A stretch of 64,000 bases of DNA from Paramecium sonneborni (taxonomy: Eukaryota; Ciliophora; Oligohymenophorea; Peniculida; Parameciidae), in the NCBI GenBank assembly GCA_905182985.1, contig CAJJDN010000106.1:154607-218606 (forward strand). Direction: 5' to 3'. A model generated the notes under the pieces. The model was given only the letters and a program-made list of their open reading frames with translations. It did no database searches and was not told where the DNA came from. The position numbers were made by a program, and so were the translations under genes. Of the stretch, positions 47,722 through 59,725 are shown one piece after another. Within the stretch, counting starts at the first letter, position 1, and every line of letters starts with the position of its first letter.

Positions 47722-48587
47722 ATGAATACTAAAAAATTGCAAAAAGTTTATAGAAATGACTTAGAAAGCAGTTTTATTCGAAAATTTGAAAGATCTTTTT
47801 TAAGTTAAAGCATGAAATCAAGTCAAACTACAAGAGTTCGATTATATTAATAAAAGTAACCAAGATATCAAATAAATGAGAATTTGAAACAATTAGCTGA
47901 GTGGAATGAATAAAAATAATATCATAAAAAGTAATTACTTTTATAATAATAAATAGGCTAAAATATTATCCTAGAGGTAAAAGTTCAGAAAGTTAAATAG
48001 AAGGATATAATGGCAAAAAAGTCTCTTAATTTTTATTATTACTGCCATATCATTTACCTGCTTAACATAGATTTAAGTAATGTAGAATGATGTGGAAACG
48101 ATTGATTTTAGGGGTGGAGATTATACTATTTTATAGTAAACTTTATAAAGAATAATTAATATCTAAAACAGCATCATGTCCTCATATTCCTCATAGAAGA
48201 AGCAGTCTTAAAAGTCTTAACTATCCTACAAGTCCACCAAAAAGGAAATTTAGAAGTAGAACTTAAGGAGATGGAAAGAATTAACCAAATGGTTTTGGAG
48301 ATTATGTTAAAGCTATATATGACAGTGAAAAATAAAAAAAAGAGTTATGTTCAAAATCAGTAATCACGAAAGAATTTCGTTTTAACGATTCTAGAATAAA
48401 GAGATTAGTAACATCGAAGATTTGTGATCAAACTCTTGATCTCTCTAGAAATAGATGTGGTAGCATTAAAGATCCTAATTAACTTCCTCCTCTGATTTCA
48501 ATTGCTCCTTACAAAGATGAAAACATAAGAATAAAGAGGGTTTCTTCTACTATGATAAGAAGAATAAGAACCCTCAGATTATATTGA
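47722..48587 (+). CDS. hypothetical basic protein, second of two adjacent related genes
   Basis: One 26-nt intron (GTAATTACTT...AAATAG) gives exactly 279 residues ending at TGA 48585-48587. It starts 27 nt after the preceding gene. The motif L-P-Y-H-L-P-A-Q-H-R-F-K-Q-C-R-M-M-W-K-R matches the first gene in position and pattern. The rest is Ser/Lys/Arg-rich and poorly conserved, with N-Q-P-N-G-F-G-D-Y-V-K later. The arrangement suggests an old tandem duplication that has since diverged. Function unknown. Confidence 0.7.
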
Positions 48588-48859
48588 AAATAATGATTAT
48601 ATTACTCACAATTTTTCCTTAAAAAATTTTTTAATAAAAATAGCAAGCTCTGATTGAATGTCTTATTCTAATAATTTTTTTATATTTTTAGGTATGGTAT
48701 ATCATCAATATGTAATTGATAACATCTCCTTCTGCAAAATAACAAATTCATAAACCACATCTAAAATTACCAAAAAATTGAATGTGGATAATTAAAAAAC
48801 TTCTTAAGTAGACAAAATAACACAAATAAAAGTATTTTATATTTATTAAGTTGTAAAAG

Positions 48860-49202
48860 ATGTCCAATTTCAAAATTTTTTCTTAAAAAAACAGATTTTA
48901 TTTATTTTTCAAACTATTCCTTATTATGACACATTATATCAAATAAATCTATTTTATGTAAAAAATGAAAAAAAAAAGCTGAATTAGAATTGGAGATTAG
49001 GCATTCATTATTTTACTCATTACGATTGTCATTGATAAAGTTCCTCAAATTAAAAGGAAAGGTTGAGCATTTAAAAATAGCAGCTATTTTTTATAAATAA
49101 AATAATAAAACAAAATTTAATTAGAAAGCAATAAGTTTATTATGTTAATATGAAACAAAAGAGTGTTTTAAATAATTGACTTTTTTTCATTTATATAATT
49201 GA
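48860..49202 (+). CDS. hypothetical protein, frame broken at an A10 run
   Basis: The downstream frame (K-A-E-L-E-L-E-I-R-H-S-L-F-Y-S-L, then K-G-K-V-E-H-L-K-I-A-A-I) is clearly protein-like and ends at TGA 49200-49202. The upstream frame starts at ATG 48860-48862 with a hydrophobic segment (F-Y-L-F-F-K-L-F-L-I-M). The two frames differ by one base, and the switch falls at a run of ten A residues around 48969-48978. Either the run has one A too many, or an intron of 22 or 25 nt that I could not place lies between. Function unknown. Confidence 0.45.
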
Positions 49203-49313
49203 TATATATTAAAGATAAGCAAATAATTTATAAAAACAAGCCAAAAACAAAAAGATTATAATGAAAATAAGATAACTGAATTTTCTAATTGTACATTATT
49301 TTATTATATTTTT

Positions 49314-49958
49314 TCAATAACCCAATTTTTCTAATTCTGCATTGATGGCAGTGAGTTCTTTAGCTCCAATTGCCTTTCTTCTAAGATTTTCTCTAGCAAT
49401 TTTTCTCTTATAATATGTTGTGCCTCTAAAAAAAAATTAATATTTTATACCTTTGCTTTCTTTTTTCTTCAAGTCTATTTACAATTGATTATTGATTCCA
49501 TCCAACAGAAGCACATAAATCTCCTAAAGTGCAGAAAGGTCTATGATTCTTAAGTCTAATCAATTTAAGTGCATCTGAAACTACTTATCTCTTTCTTGTA
49601 TCATAAGGAGGTGGAACTCCTTCAAAGACTTTTAATCTTTCTAAAGCTGCTGCTCCTCTTTTTGATTTATATTGAAGCATTCCTCTTACAACTTTCCAGA
49701 AACATCTAGATGGTGTTCTATAATGTTTATATCCTCTTCTTGGATTGAATGCCATTCTTTTATTCAAATATTCTTCGAAAATTACTCTATTTCTAAATAG
49801 AGAACCTATAATCATCAAATTATATTACCAGATTGTTAAATCAATTCTGTTCTTACTACAACTATTCTTTATCCTCTCTATAATTCTTTTGCAATGTAAG
49901 ATGCTAATCTACCCAACAAATGGCCCTTTCCATCAATTACTATTTCCTTCTCAAACAT
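49314..49958 (-). CDS. RPL13A: 60S ribosomal protein L13a (uL13)
   Basis: Three exons with introns of 23 nt (GTAATATAAT...ATTATAG) and 25 nt give exactly 198 residues, the normal length for eukaryotic uL13. The frame starts [19 protein letters not shown] and contains the signature [13 protein letters not shown] and [12 protein letters not shown]. The C-terminal part is basic and helical and ends E-L-E-K-L-G-Y. uL13 is a component of the large ribosomal subunit. Start and stop are confidently placed. Confidence 0.96.
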
Positions 49959-50244
49959 TTAATTTAAATAAATTTTCAAAATGATATTCTCATCACAAAA
50001 TACTTAGCAATAACAAAATAACTTTGAACACATATACTAAATTCTATTTCTTGTAATTTATTATATAATTATCATCAATATTTTATCATTTCTATTCATT
50101 CTTTATGTCTTTATAAAAAATACAATCTTCTATTTATAATCAGATTTAATTCTAAAAAGATAAAACAACTACTAAATCAATTTTCTTTATTAAGTTATTT
50201 TATCTATTTCTTTATATAGATTTATTTATATAATAAAATTATAA

Positions 50245-50970
50245 ATGCGAGGTCCCAAATATGTCGAATAGGATATAATAAAAAAAGTATGTTATGCTGA
50301 ATAATTCTAACAGCATAAATTCAAATTACTTAATACTAAATCTGATCCTCACCTTTAAAAAAAAGTATTAAATCAATTCATTTTAGCATATATTGTCAGA
50401 TAATGATAAATATCAATAAATTAGAGCTAATAAATTTTATACAAAACTCTAAGTAGATTTATAGAAAGAATAACGTCTGTTTAAAGAGAATGCTAAGATC
50501 CTGAATCGTATTGTTGATATTGGAAATTAAAAAACATATTCTTCAATGCCAAAAAGATCTGTTACTCGTTAAAGTTCAGCCAATTCTATTAAATCTCTTA
50601 ATTTATCGTATAGAAAACAAGAAGCTAAAAAAATTGTTGGAGAAAATGAAAAATTAATGTAGCGGTTATAAAGAACACCATCTTCTTTTAGAAATAAGGA
50701 CACTTTACTAAAAGATTATAAGAAGTAATAATTTCAAAATATCTAAGAACTTTGGAATTAAAAAATAGAATTTCAAAATTTTCATAATAAAATTAGTAAA
50801 AGATGGGCAAAATCGTTGAGAGATTGACTAAAACAACTACTAATCCAAAATATTCAAAATTAAACTAAAGTAGAACTAGTGCTCCAACTTATAAGAATTC
50901 AGCTTTGTCAAAATTGAGAATTGAACCTGATACTTAATAATAAAAATTGCAATTTCCAAGATTAAAATGA
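50245..50970 (+). CDS. CFAP97 / hemingway-like protein
   Basis: Two introns of 22 nt (GTATTAAATC...TTTTAG) and 23 nt (GTAATAATTT...CTAAG) give exactly 226 residues ending at TGA 50968-50970. The N-terminal half has the pattern H-K-F-K-L-L-N-T-K-S-D-P-H-L, then E-N-A-K-I-L-N-R-I-V-D-I. This resembles the CFAP97 (KIAA1430, hemingway) domain, a small helical motif in proteins needed for axoneme assembly. The C-terminal half is Ser/Thr/Lys-rich and probably disordered. Family assignment is by pattern only. Confidence 0.65.
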
Positions 50971-51282
50971 ATTATGCAATATTAATTAAATTTTTTATTC
51001 TATAAATAAAATAGCTAAGAGGAAATTTGATAAAAAGTTGTAATTTATATAAAAAATATATTTATTTAATTAAAGGACAGGTATGTTTTGGTAATAATGC
51101 TTGTGACTTAATATAAAAATAACTAAAATTATTGATTTTAATAAAATTTAGTATAGTTTTAAATTGCATATATCTATAAGAAAGATTTCATTTCAATTTT
51201 ACATATAAAGATCTATTTGTATTTTAAGTTTTAGAAATGAATAATCTCTGCATAATATTTCTAAACATTTATAATATATATA
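50971..51282. other. convergent intergenic spacer
   Basis: AT-rich spacer of about 310 bp between the 3' ends of the CFAP97-like and PhoD-like genes. No gene seen. Confidence 0.55.
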
Positions 51283-52548
51283 TCACTCTTATTTAAGTTT
51301 TTATTTGTTCTTTTATATCTAATTATACAATTCTGTAAATTTGGAAATATATGATTTAAAATTATAAATCAAAAATATGATTAAAAACAATGCTACTAAT
51401 AGTAAACCAGTCACTATTAAAATGTTTTCATTAATTCTCAATAAATAATTTTACCATTATCTCTCTTAAATAGAGACATCCAATATACAAGTTTAAGATT
51501 CATCAAAATTTTATTTTTGAAGTTCTTCAATATTTATGATTTTTTATAAGACAATACTTGAATCTTGACTAGAATGTGTTTCAAATTCAATTCTTATAGG
51601 TGAATGTTGATCATTAGTAATTATTTTTAAGATACCAAAATTGGATTTGTAATAATGATCTTAATAGCTACTAAAAGTGGTTGGAAATAAGAATTAGAAG
51701 ATAATGTCAACAAAGGGAATATGATCATAATTGGCAAATGTCATTCCACTTGAAGTGAATTCATAAAGATTTTAACCTAATCTATGAGGACAGGGATATT
51801 TCATGATTTCAGAATAATGAACATCTCCAGATAAGAAAATGATAGGTTTATTGTATTTTTTGATTAAAGCATATAATTTTTGTTTAGACCATCCAAACCA
51901 TGTTTCAGGGCCATTTCTATCATCATGCATAACTTAAACTCCAGATGTCATAATAATCAATTAACTTTCAGTCTAAAATTATTATTCTAACCATTTCCAT
52001 TAATTATCTCCTAAGGAATCTCCTGTAAATTTATCTGAATTATATCTTGTATCAGTCATAACAACAAGAATTTTATTATATTGATCAACATAAAATGATT
52101 AGTAAATACCATCTTATTTTCTTAGTGGTGAATCTTTGGATTCTCCGATAAAATCAAGATATAATTGTTTAGCACTTTCTTTTAATGGATTGAATTTGCC
52201 TCCATTATTTTCATTGCTATCATGATCATCATAAACTCCTTTAATAATAACATTCTTTTTGAATTGAGCATAATATTTATCATCATTGGTTATATCAAAT
52301 TTTTCTTTAACTCTAGTTTCATTAGCTTCTGCTCTCCAAATACCAATAATAGGCATATAATCAATATAAGCAGCATCTCCTAACCAAAAAAAATATTTAG
52401 GATTAAATGACTAAATTCTTTAAAAAACATCTGTATCATGGGTTCTGTAAAATTTAAAGCATGATCCAAAAGCAATAGTCAATTAATTTTCAGCTGCTTA
52501 AGTAAGGAATAAGGATGCCAAGACAAGAATTAATAATAATTTGAGCAT
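51283..52548 (-). CDS. PhoD-like metallophosphatase, secreted or membrane-anchored
   Basis: An intron-less frame of 421 residues runs from ATG 52546-52548 to TGA 51283-51285. Residues 1-18 form a signal peptide (M-L-K-L-L-L-I-L-V-L-A-S-L-F-L). Motifs follow the PhoD phosphodiesterase/alkaline phosphatase D family: A-F-G-S-C near 27, L-G-D-A-A-Y-I-D near 50, Y-D-D-H-D near 107, D-T-R-Y near 160 and S-G-D-V-H-Y-S-E near 238. These supply the metal ligands. A hydrophobic helix at ~372-395 near the C-terminus suggests type I membrane anchoring with the enzyme outside the cell or in the secretory lumen. A truncated assembly copy lies at 53381-53836. Confidence 0.9.
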
Positions 52549-53379
52549 GTATTTAATATTTTTATTATACTAATGATAAATTGATCTCATTTTAAGGCAG
52601 CCAAATATTCGCTGTGTTCTTAGAATGGTGTTGATTCTAATTTAGTATGTCCCCAAAGATCTGGTGTAAGGAAATTGTATGTTTCTTTAAGAGCATGGAA
52701 TGTAGCCTTTAAGAAATTAGATCTAGTTCTTGTACTTCCCTTTGATTAAGTATAACAATCTTAAATTCCTGCCATTTATAAGACTTTCTTTGATGTAATG
52801 GCAGCAACAATACCAGTACCTCTAGGTGCTGGTACTAATCTAACTCTGACTGATCCTTCTTTTCCTGTTACTTTACATGGAACTGTATGTGGTTAAGCAA
52901 TCTTATTTCCCCAATATCCTTTTCTTACTGGAATCAAATTTAATTTAGCGTTAATGACTGCTCCTTTAATTGCTCCTTAAACTTCTTTGGCTGATTTCCA
53001 TCCCAATCCAATATGTTAATGACCATCTCCTACTACAACATATGCCTTAAATCTTGTTCTTTAACCTGCACAAGTTTGTTTTTAAACTGGACCAAGTGCA
53101 AGTGGTTCTTCTTTCAAATTCTTAAGGAAATGATCAACTATTTAATATTCTAAAATATATAAATTATTCAAATTTACCTTTAATAGGAATTGAAAATTAG
53201 AAGATTGTTTCGAGACTCTTAATTTTACCTGCCTTTACTAATCTACCTAATTTAGTTAATGGAGTCCATTCTTATTCTCCTCCAAATCTTCTTGGACCTC
53301 TATTTTATCTTGGAGCTCCTCCTTCTCTTCTTTCTCTTTATCCTCTTCCTCCTCTTCCAAAACCTCTCTTTTCAACTGG
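52093..53379. repeat. direct repeat, copy 1 of second N-junction duplication
   Basis: These 1,287 bases recur at 53381-54667 (offset 1,288) across a single N at 53380. One mismatch was seen: A at 52809 versus G at 54097. It is synonymous in the uS5 gene (Ile ATT/ATC). Confidence 0.95.
52587..53379 (-). CDS. RPS2: 40S ribosomal protein uS5, truncated assembly copy
   Basis: This holds the C-terminal and central part of the uS5 frame, identical (one synonymous base aside) to 53875-54667, and is cut at its 5' side by the N at 53380. It ends at TGA 52587-52589. It is best read as a contig end rather than a pseudogene. Confidence 0.85.
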
Positions 53380-53380
53380 N
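53380..53380. other. assembly junction (single N)
   Basis: Single undetermined base between copies of a 1,287-bp sequence. The left copy breaks off inside uS5 and the right copy begins inside the PhoD gene, exactly as two overlapping contigs placed end to end would look. Confidence 0.9.
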
Positions 53381-53836
53381 AAATGATTAGTAAATACCAT
53401 CTTATTTTCTTAGTGGTGAATCTTTGGATTCTCCGATAAAATCAAGATATAATTGTTTAGCACTTTCTTTTAATGGATTGAATTTGCCTCCATTATTTTC
53501 ATTGCTATCATGATCATCATAAACTCCTTTAATAATAACATTCTTTTTGAATTGAGCATAATATTTATCATCATTGGTTATATCAAATTTTTCTTTAACT
53601 CTAGTTTCATTAGCTTCTGCTCTCCAAATACCAATAATAGGCATATAATCAATATAAGCAGCATCTCCTAACCAAAAAAAATATTTAGGATTAAATGACT
53701 AAATTCTTTAAAAAACATCTGTATCATGGGTTCTGTAAAATTTAAAGCATGATCCAAAAGCAATAGTCAATTAATTTTCAGCTGCTTAAGTAAGGAATAA
53801 GGATGCCAAGACAAGAATTAATAATAATTTGAGCAT
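53381..53836 (-). CDS. PhoD-like metallophosphatase, truncated assembly copy
   Basis: This is the 5' part of the PhoD frame (start codon 53834-53836) cut at its 3' end by the N junction. It encodes the signal peptide, the A-F-G-S-C region and the Y-D-D-H-D motif but lacks the later metal ligands. Probably not a separate gene. Confidence 0.85.
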
Positions 53837-54667
53837 GTATTTAATATTTTTATTATACTAATGATAAATTGATCTCATTTTAAGGCAGCCAAATATTCGC
53901 TGTGTTCTTAGAATGGTGTTGATTCTAATTTAGTATGTCCCCAAAGATCTGGTGTAAGGAAATTGTATGTTTCTTTAAGAGCATGGAATGTAGCCTTTAA
54001 GAAATTAGATCTAGTTCTTGTACTTCCCTTTGATTAAGTATAACAATCTTAAATTCCTGCCATTTATAAGACTTTCTTTGATGTAATGGCAGCAACGATA
54101 CCAGTACCTCTAGGTGCTGGTACTAATCTAACTCTGACTGATCCTTCTTTTCCTGTTACTTTACATGGAACTGTATGTGGTTAAGCAATCTTATTTCCCC
54201 AATATCCTTTTCTTACTGGAATCAAATTTAATTTAGCGTTAATGACTGCTCCTTTAATTGCTCCTTAAACTTCTTTGGCTGATTTCCATCCCAATCCAAT
54301 ATGTTAATGACCATCTCCTACTACAACATATGCCTTAAATCTTGTTCTTTAACCTGCACAAGTTTGTTTTTAAACTGGACCAAGTGCAAGTGGTTCTTCT
54401 TTCAAATTCTTAAGGAAATGATCAACTATTTAATATTCTAAAATATATAAATTATTCAAATTTACCTTTAATAGGAATTGAAAATTAGAAGATTGTTTCG
54501 AGACTCTTAATTTTACCTGCCTTTACTAATCTACCTAATTTAGTTAATGGAGTCCATTCTTATTCTCCTCCAAATCTTCTTGGACCTCTATTTTATCTTG
54601 GAGCTCCTCCTTCTCTTCTTTCTCTTTATCCTCTTCCTCCTCTTCCAAAACCTCTCTTTTCAACTGG
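53381..54667. repeat. direct repeat, copy 2 of second N-junction duplication
   Basis: Second copy of 52093-53379. Beyond 54667 the sequence continues with the unique 5' part of the uS5 gene. Confidence 0.95.
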
Positions 54668-54724
54668 TGCTGCTTATTATTATTCTGCTGGAGCTGGTGC
54701 TTATTATTACTCTTATTCAGCCAT
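53875..54724 (-). CDS. RPS2: 40S ribosomal protein S2 (uS5)
   Basis: Two exons over a 28-nt intron (GTAAATTTGA...TTTTAG) give exactly 273 residues. The N-terminus is Gln/Pro/Ala-rich, then Arg/Gly-rich (R-G-F-G-R-G-G-R-G), as is usual for eukaryotic uS5. The core has [12 protein letters not shown], the double-stranded RNA-binding phrase V-V-V-G-D-G-H-Q-H-I-G-L-G, and [10 protein letters not shown]. It is a component of the small ribosomal subunit near the mRNA entry site. This is the complete copy. Confidence 0.96.
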
Positions 54725-55159
54725 TAAAATAAAAATCTTAATTTAAAAATTTGTTTTCAAAGTCTTATATATACATAAACTCATTATAAAATATTAAATT
54801 TATCATTATTCCTATTCCTTCTATTTCCTCTTTTCTATACTACTTTATACATAAACTAACTAGAAATATATATTTGTATAAATTATTCAAAATCAATGAA
54901 AAATAACTACCATTAATTAATAAGAATGTTCATTAGATCTCCTAAGATTTATTTCACGAAAATTTGTTTTAACAAAATTCTTATTAAATTTTTGAGATAG
55001 TCTTTGGTGATAATATTACTATGAACAATGTATATTAATGAGCAATATTCTAATGAAAATAATATTAGCTTCCATAATGTAGGAATCTACTTAAATCAGT
55101 TTAAATACATTAATTTCTAAAACAACCTCTCGATTCTAAATCAATTCAAATTTGAATTC
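54725..55159. other. intergenic
   Basis: AT-rich spacer of about 430 bp upstream of uS5. No protein-like frame or RNA gene found. Confidence 0.5.
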
Positions 55160-55333
55160 TCATCTCATATATAGAGTATATAATTCTTCTAGTTAGATAA
55201 TATAAATTTTTATTATTTCCAATATTTAATCTTAAGAGAACCTTTCATTGTATTTGAAAATGCTCCTAGCTATAAATAAGAAGTATCCGAAGTATTCAGA
55301 AATCCATGTTAATATGAATGTCTATTATTTCAT
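55160..55333 (-). CDS. possible small protein
   Basis: A TGA-free frame from ATG 55331-55333 to TGA 55160-55162 encodes 57 residues of mixed hydrophobic and charged composition (W-I-S-E-Y-F-G-Y-F-L-F-I-A-R-S-I). It is protein-like with helix-forming stretches but short. A competing frame on the same strand is also open. Weak candidate. Confidence 0.3.
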
Positions 55334-55557
55334 GCATTACTATTCTTATTCATATTCATACTTATTATGATATATATTGAATCACATTCTTAAAAGGTTT
55401 ATCTAAATATCCTTATAGATTTTAATTAACATTTGATATATATATTAAATTTTATAAAATATTTTGATTATATAAAAAAGATCTAAAGGTAGTTTTAAAT
55501 TAAATTGTGATATTAGAAGGTAAGAATTAATTAAATATTTATTTTTGTAATAATCAA

Positions 55558-56757
<1,200 letters not shown>

Positions 56758-56888
56758 AACTTTTAATTAATAATATAATTAACAATATTGAATATAATAA
56801 TCTAATAATATAATTAAATTGAATTCTAGGTGTCTTAAAATATATACAATAGTAGAAAATAGACAGAAGAATTTTAAATATTTTATTC

Positions 56889-57644
56889 ATGAAATTATTA
56901 TCATATAATTCTTGGTTGTAATCTTAATCATAAAAAGATGGAATTCAAATAGAAAATTAAGTGAAATTGTACAAAGAAGTGTATGACTTCTCTTAGAAAT
57001 TAGAAGCATTATTGTAAAATGGAAATCATCCTACTTTTAATCATTACTTTTAAAAAGCTTTATCAATTTTTCATAGATTTGCTCATTAAGTTTCTCTAAG
57101 AAAGTTTAATAGACACATTTATACATTAGCATCACTTTATCTGTCAGCAAAAGATAATGATATGTTTGATCATACAATTGAAATAGATAAATATGTTAAA
57201 TGCTTTATTGAATATAGTAAAGGAAAAGAAGGCTATGATTTATAGTCTGTGTTAATAGAAAAAATTGTTGATGCTGAATCGCATATTTTACAAATGATAG
57301 GATATGATCTAAATATTGTAGTACCATAAGTTTATTTTATTGAAGCAAAGTTTAAAATTACAGTATAACATGGAGAACTATCTAAATTACATGAGACTGC
57401 ATAAAACTGTTTAAATAATCTATTCTTTACGAATGCTTGTCTATACTATGAACCAAAAATAATGGTTCTTTGTGCATTTTAATTAGCTTCAGATAATTTA
57501 AAGATGACTTTATCTGATCTTGATTCAGGAGAACCTTGGTATACTATTTTTAGTGTAAACGAAGATCAATATTAATAAGACTACGAGGATATGTAGGAGT
57601 TGCTAAAATATTATTAAAAATGTTTATAACTCCTATAAATGTGA
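56889..57644 (+). CDS. cyclin-box protein (assembly copy 1)
   Basis: An intron-less frame of 251 residues starts M-K-L-L-S-Y-N-S-W-L and ends at TGA 57642-57644. The cyclin fold occupies about residues 50-190: F-H-R-F-A-H-Q-V-S-L-R-K-F-N-R, then A-S-L-Y-L-S-A-K, then I-L-Q-M-I-G-Y-D-L, and in the second box A-C-L-Y-Y-E-P-K-I-M-V-L. The pattern is closest to the transcriptional cyclins (T, K, L), which bind CDK9/CDK12-type kinases. No PEST or destruction-box motif is obvious. The partner kinase is not in this window. Confidence 0.82.
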
Positions 57645-57698
57645 TTTATTTTAAAATTTAGAATAATAATAATTTATTCCTTAATGATTAAATATAAT

Positions 57699-57945
57699 TC
57701 ATTGTTTAGCTCCTTTTTGTTATCCCTATAATCGTAATAATTTAAAGAATACTTTAGTGCATATATAGATATAATGAACATTCGGTGCATCCTTATCTTC
57801 ATTAGTAATTGCGATAGAGGTAGAAATAGTTGGTTTATGAACCTATTTAACTATTACATTCCTATTTAATCAATATAGTAATTTATATATTACCAATCAT
57901 ATTCTGGTTTCTCAAAATATTAAAGTCTATGTTCAGGTAAACCAT
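57699..57945 (-). CDS. methyltransferase, truncated assembly copy (C-terminal part)
   Basis: This is the C-terminal ~75 residues of the METTL13-like frame (V-H-K-P-T-I-S-T, H-Y-I-Y-I-C-T-K), ending at TGA 57699-57701 and cut by the N at 57946. It is identical to the 3' end of 58867-59666. Confidence 0.8.
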
Positions 57946-57946
57946 N
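57946..57946. other. assembly junction (single N)
   Basis: Single undetermined base flanked by a 1,167-bp direct duplication, the third such junction in the window. Confidence 0.9.
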
Positions 57947-59113
57947 TTAACAATATTGAATATAATAATCTAATAATATAATTAAATTGAATTCTAGGTG
58001 TCTTAAAATATATACAATAGTAGAAAATAGACAGAAGAATTTTAAATATTTTATTCATGAAATTATTATCATATAATTCTTGGTTGTAATCTTAATCATA
58101 AAAAGATGGAATTCAAATAGAAAATTAAGTGAAATTGTACAAAGAAGTGTATGACTTCTCTTAGAAATTAGAAGCATTATTGTAAAATGGAAATCATCCT
58201 ACTTTTAATCATTACTTTTAAAAAGCTTTATCAATTTTTCATAGATTTGCTCATTAAGTTTCTCTAAGAAAGTTTAATAGACACATTTATACATTAGCAT
58301 CACTTTATCTGTCAGCAAAAGATAATGATATGTTTGATCATACAATTGAAATAGATAAATATGTTAAATGCTTTATTGAATATAGTAAAGGAAAAGAAGG
58401 CTATGATTTATAGTCTGTGTTAATAGAAAAAATTGTTGATGCTGAATCGCATATTTTACAAATGATAGGATATGATCTAAATATTGTAGTACCATAAGTT
58501 TATTTTATTGAAGCAAAGTTTAAAATTACAGTATAACATGGAGAACTATCTAAATTACATGAGACTGCATAAAACTGTTTAAATAATCTATTCTTTACGA
58601 ATGCTTGTCTATACTATGAACCAAAAATAATGGTTCTTTGTGCATTTTAATTAGCTTCAGATAATTTAAAGATGACTTTATCTGATCTTGATTCAGGAGA
58701 ACCTTGGTATACTATTTTTAGTGTAAACGAAGATCAATATTAATAAGACTACGAGGATATGTAGGAGTTGCTAAAATATTATTAAAAATGTTTATAACTC
58801 CTATAAATGTGATTTATTTTAAAATTTAGAATAATAATAATTTATTCCTTAATGATTAAATATAATTCATTGTTTAGCTCCTTTTTGTTATCCCTATAAT
58901 CGTAATAATTTAAAGAATACTTTAGTGCATATATAGATATAATGAACATTCGGTGCATCCTTATCTTCATTAGTAATTGCGATAGAGGTAGAAATAGTTG
59001 GTTTATGAACCTATTTAACTATTACATTCCTATTTAATCAATATAGTAATTTATATATTACCAATCATATTCTGGTTTCTCAAAATATTAAAGTCTATGT
59101 TCAGGTAAACCAT
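57947..59113. repeat. direct repeat, copy 2 of third N-junction duplication
   Basis: Second copy of 56779-57945. After 59113 the sequence continues with the unique 5' part of the methyltransferase gene. Confidence 0.95.
58057..58812 (+). CDS. cyclin-box protein (assembly copy 2)
   Basis: This copy of the 56889-57644 gene is shifted by exactly 1,168 bases and encodes the same 251 residues. It is probably the same locus seen in a second contig. This copy has the complete convergent methyltransferase neighbour, 54 bp away. Confidence 0.82.
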
Positions 59114-59666
59114 AAGAAATAGCAAAATATACTCCTTTTGGTCCTAACACTCTATGAACTTCTTAAATCACTTTTTAAGCATTAGATGATGATGATTCAC
59201 CACACTTAGATAGATTATAATGCTTACTAATATGGCATCAAGAGTTCCTTTATCAATTGCTCCATCGAATGATCCATCTTCAAATTCCATAGCTCTGGCA
59301 TCCATATGAAGATCTTGATTTAAAACTATTTATACATTTAAAATTTGGTCCTTTATCTTTGTACTTCTCTTACATTGCCTTTGTAACAACATGAGATATA
59401 TCAATATTTGTAATGTTCTAATATCCTTCATCAAACATTTCCTCACTCAACCCTAACATTTTTCTTATAACTAAATATTTACTTGAATTTCCTGCACCTA
59501 CATTTAGAAGTTTACTTTCAGGAGTAAAACAACCTTAAACAAGATCCTTTATTCCTGTAAATCTTTAATACCAATCAAAAGGTTCAGGATCTCTAAATTA
59601 TTATTAATTTTTATTATACCTAGTGTATCTCTCTTCCCAATATTCTGCTTTACCATATTGTGACAT
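58867..59666 (-). CDS. METTL13-like class I SAM-dependent methyltransferase
   Basis: Four introns of 30, 22, 23 and 32 nt give exactly 230 residues from ATG 59664-59666 to TGA 58867-58869. It opens Y-G-K-A-E-Y-W-E-E-R-Y with P-F-D-W-Y nearby, the N-terminal hallmark of the METTL12/13 group. SAM motif I is L-N-V-G-A-G-N-S near residue 58, followed by I-T-N-I-D-I-S (acidic motif), then F-D-G-A-I-D-K-G-T-L-D-A-I-L, the family signature. METTL13 relatives methylate lysines or the N-terminus of eEF1A. The target here is inferred only from the family. Confidence 0.88.
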
Positions 59667-59725
59667 TTTAATATGATTAAATAAATTATGTTTAATATGT
59701 TTTAAAATTTTATATATAAATTAAA

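Larger units (their letters stand above)
56779..57945. repeat. direct repeat, copy 1 of third N-junction duplication
   Basis: These 1,167 bases recur at 57947-59113 (offset 1,168) with a single N at 57946 between. No mismatch noticed. The repeat contains the whole cyclin gene and the 3' part of the methyltransferase gene. Confidence 0.95.

Noticed and set aside
54547..54732. plus-strand Leu-rich 61-residue frame
   Set aside because: It is the antisense of the Arg/Gly/Gln-rich N-terminus of uS5.
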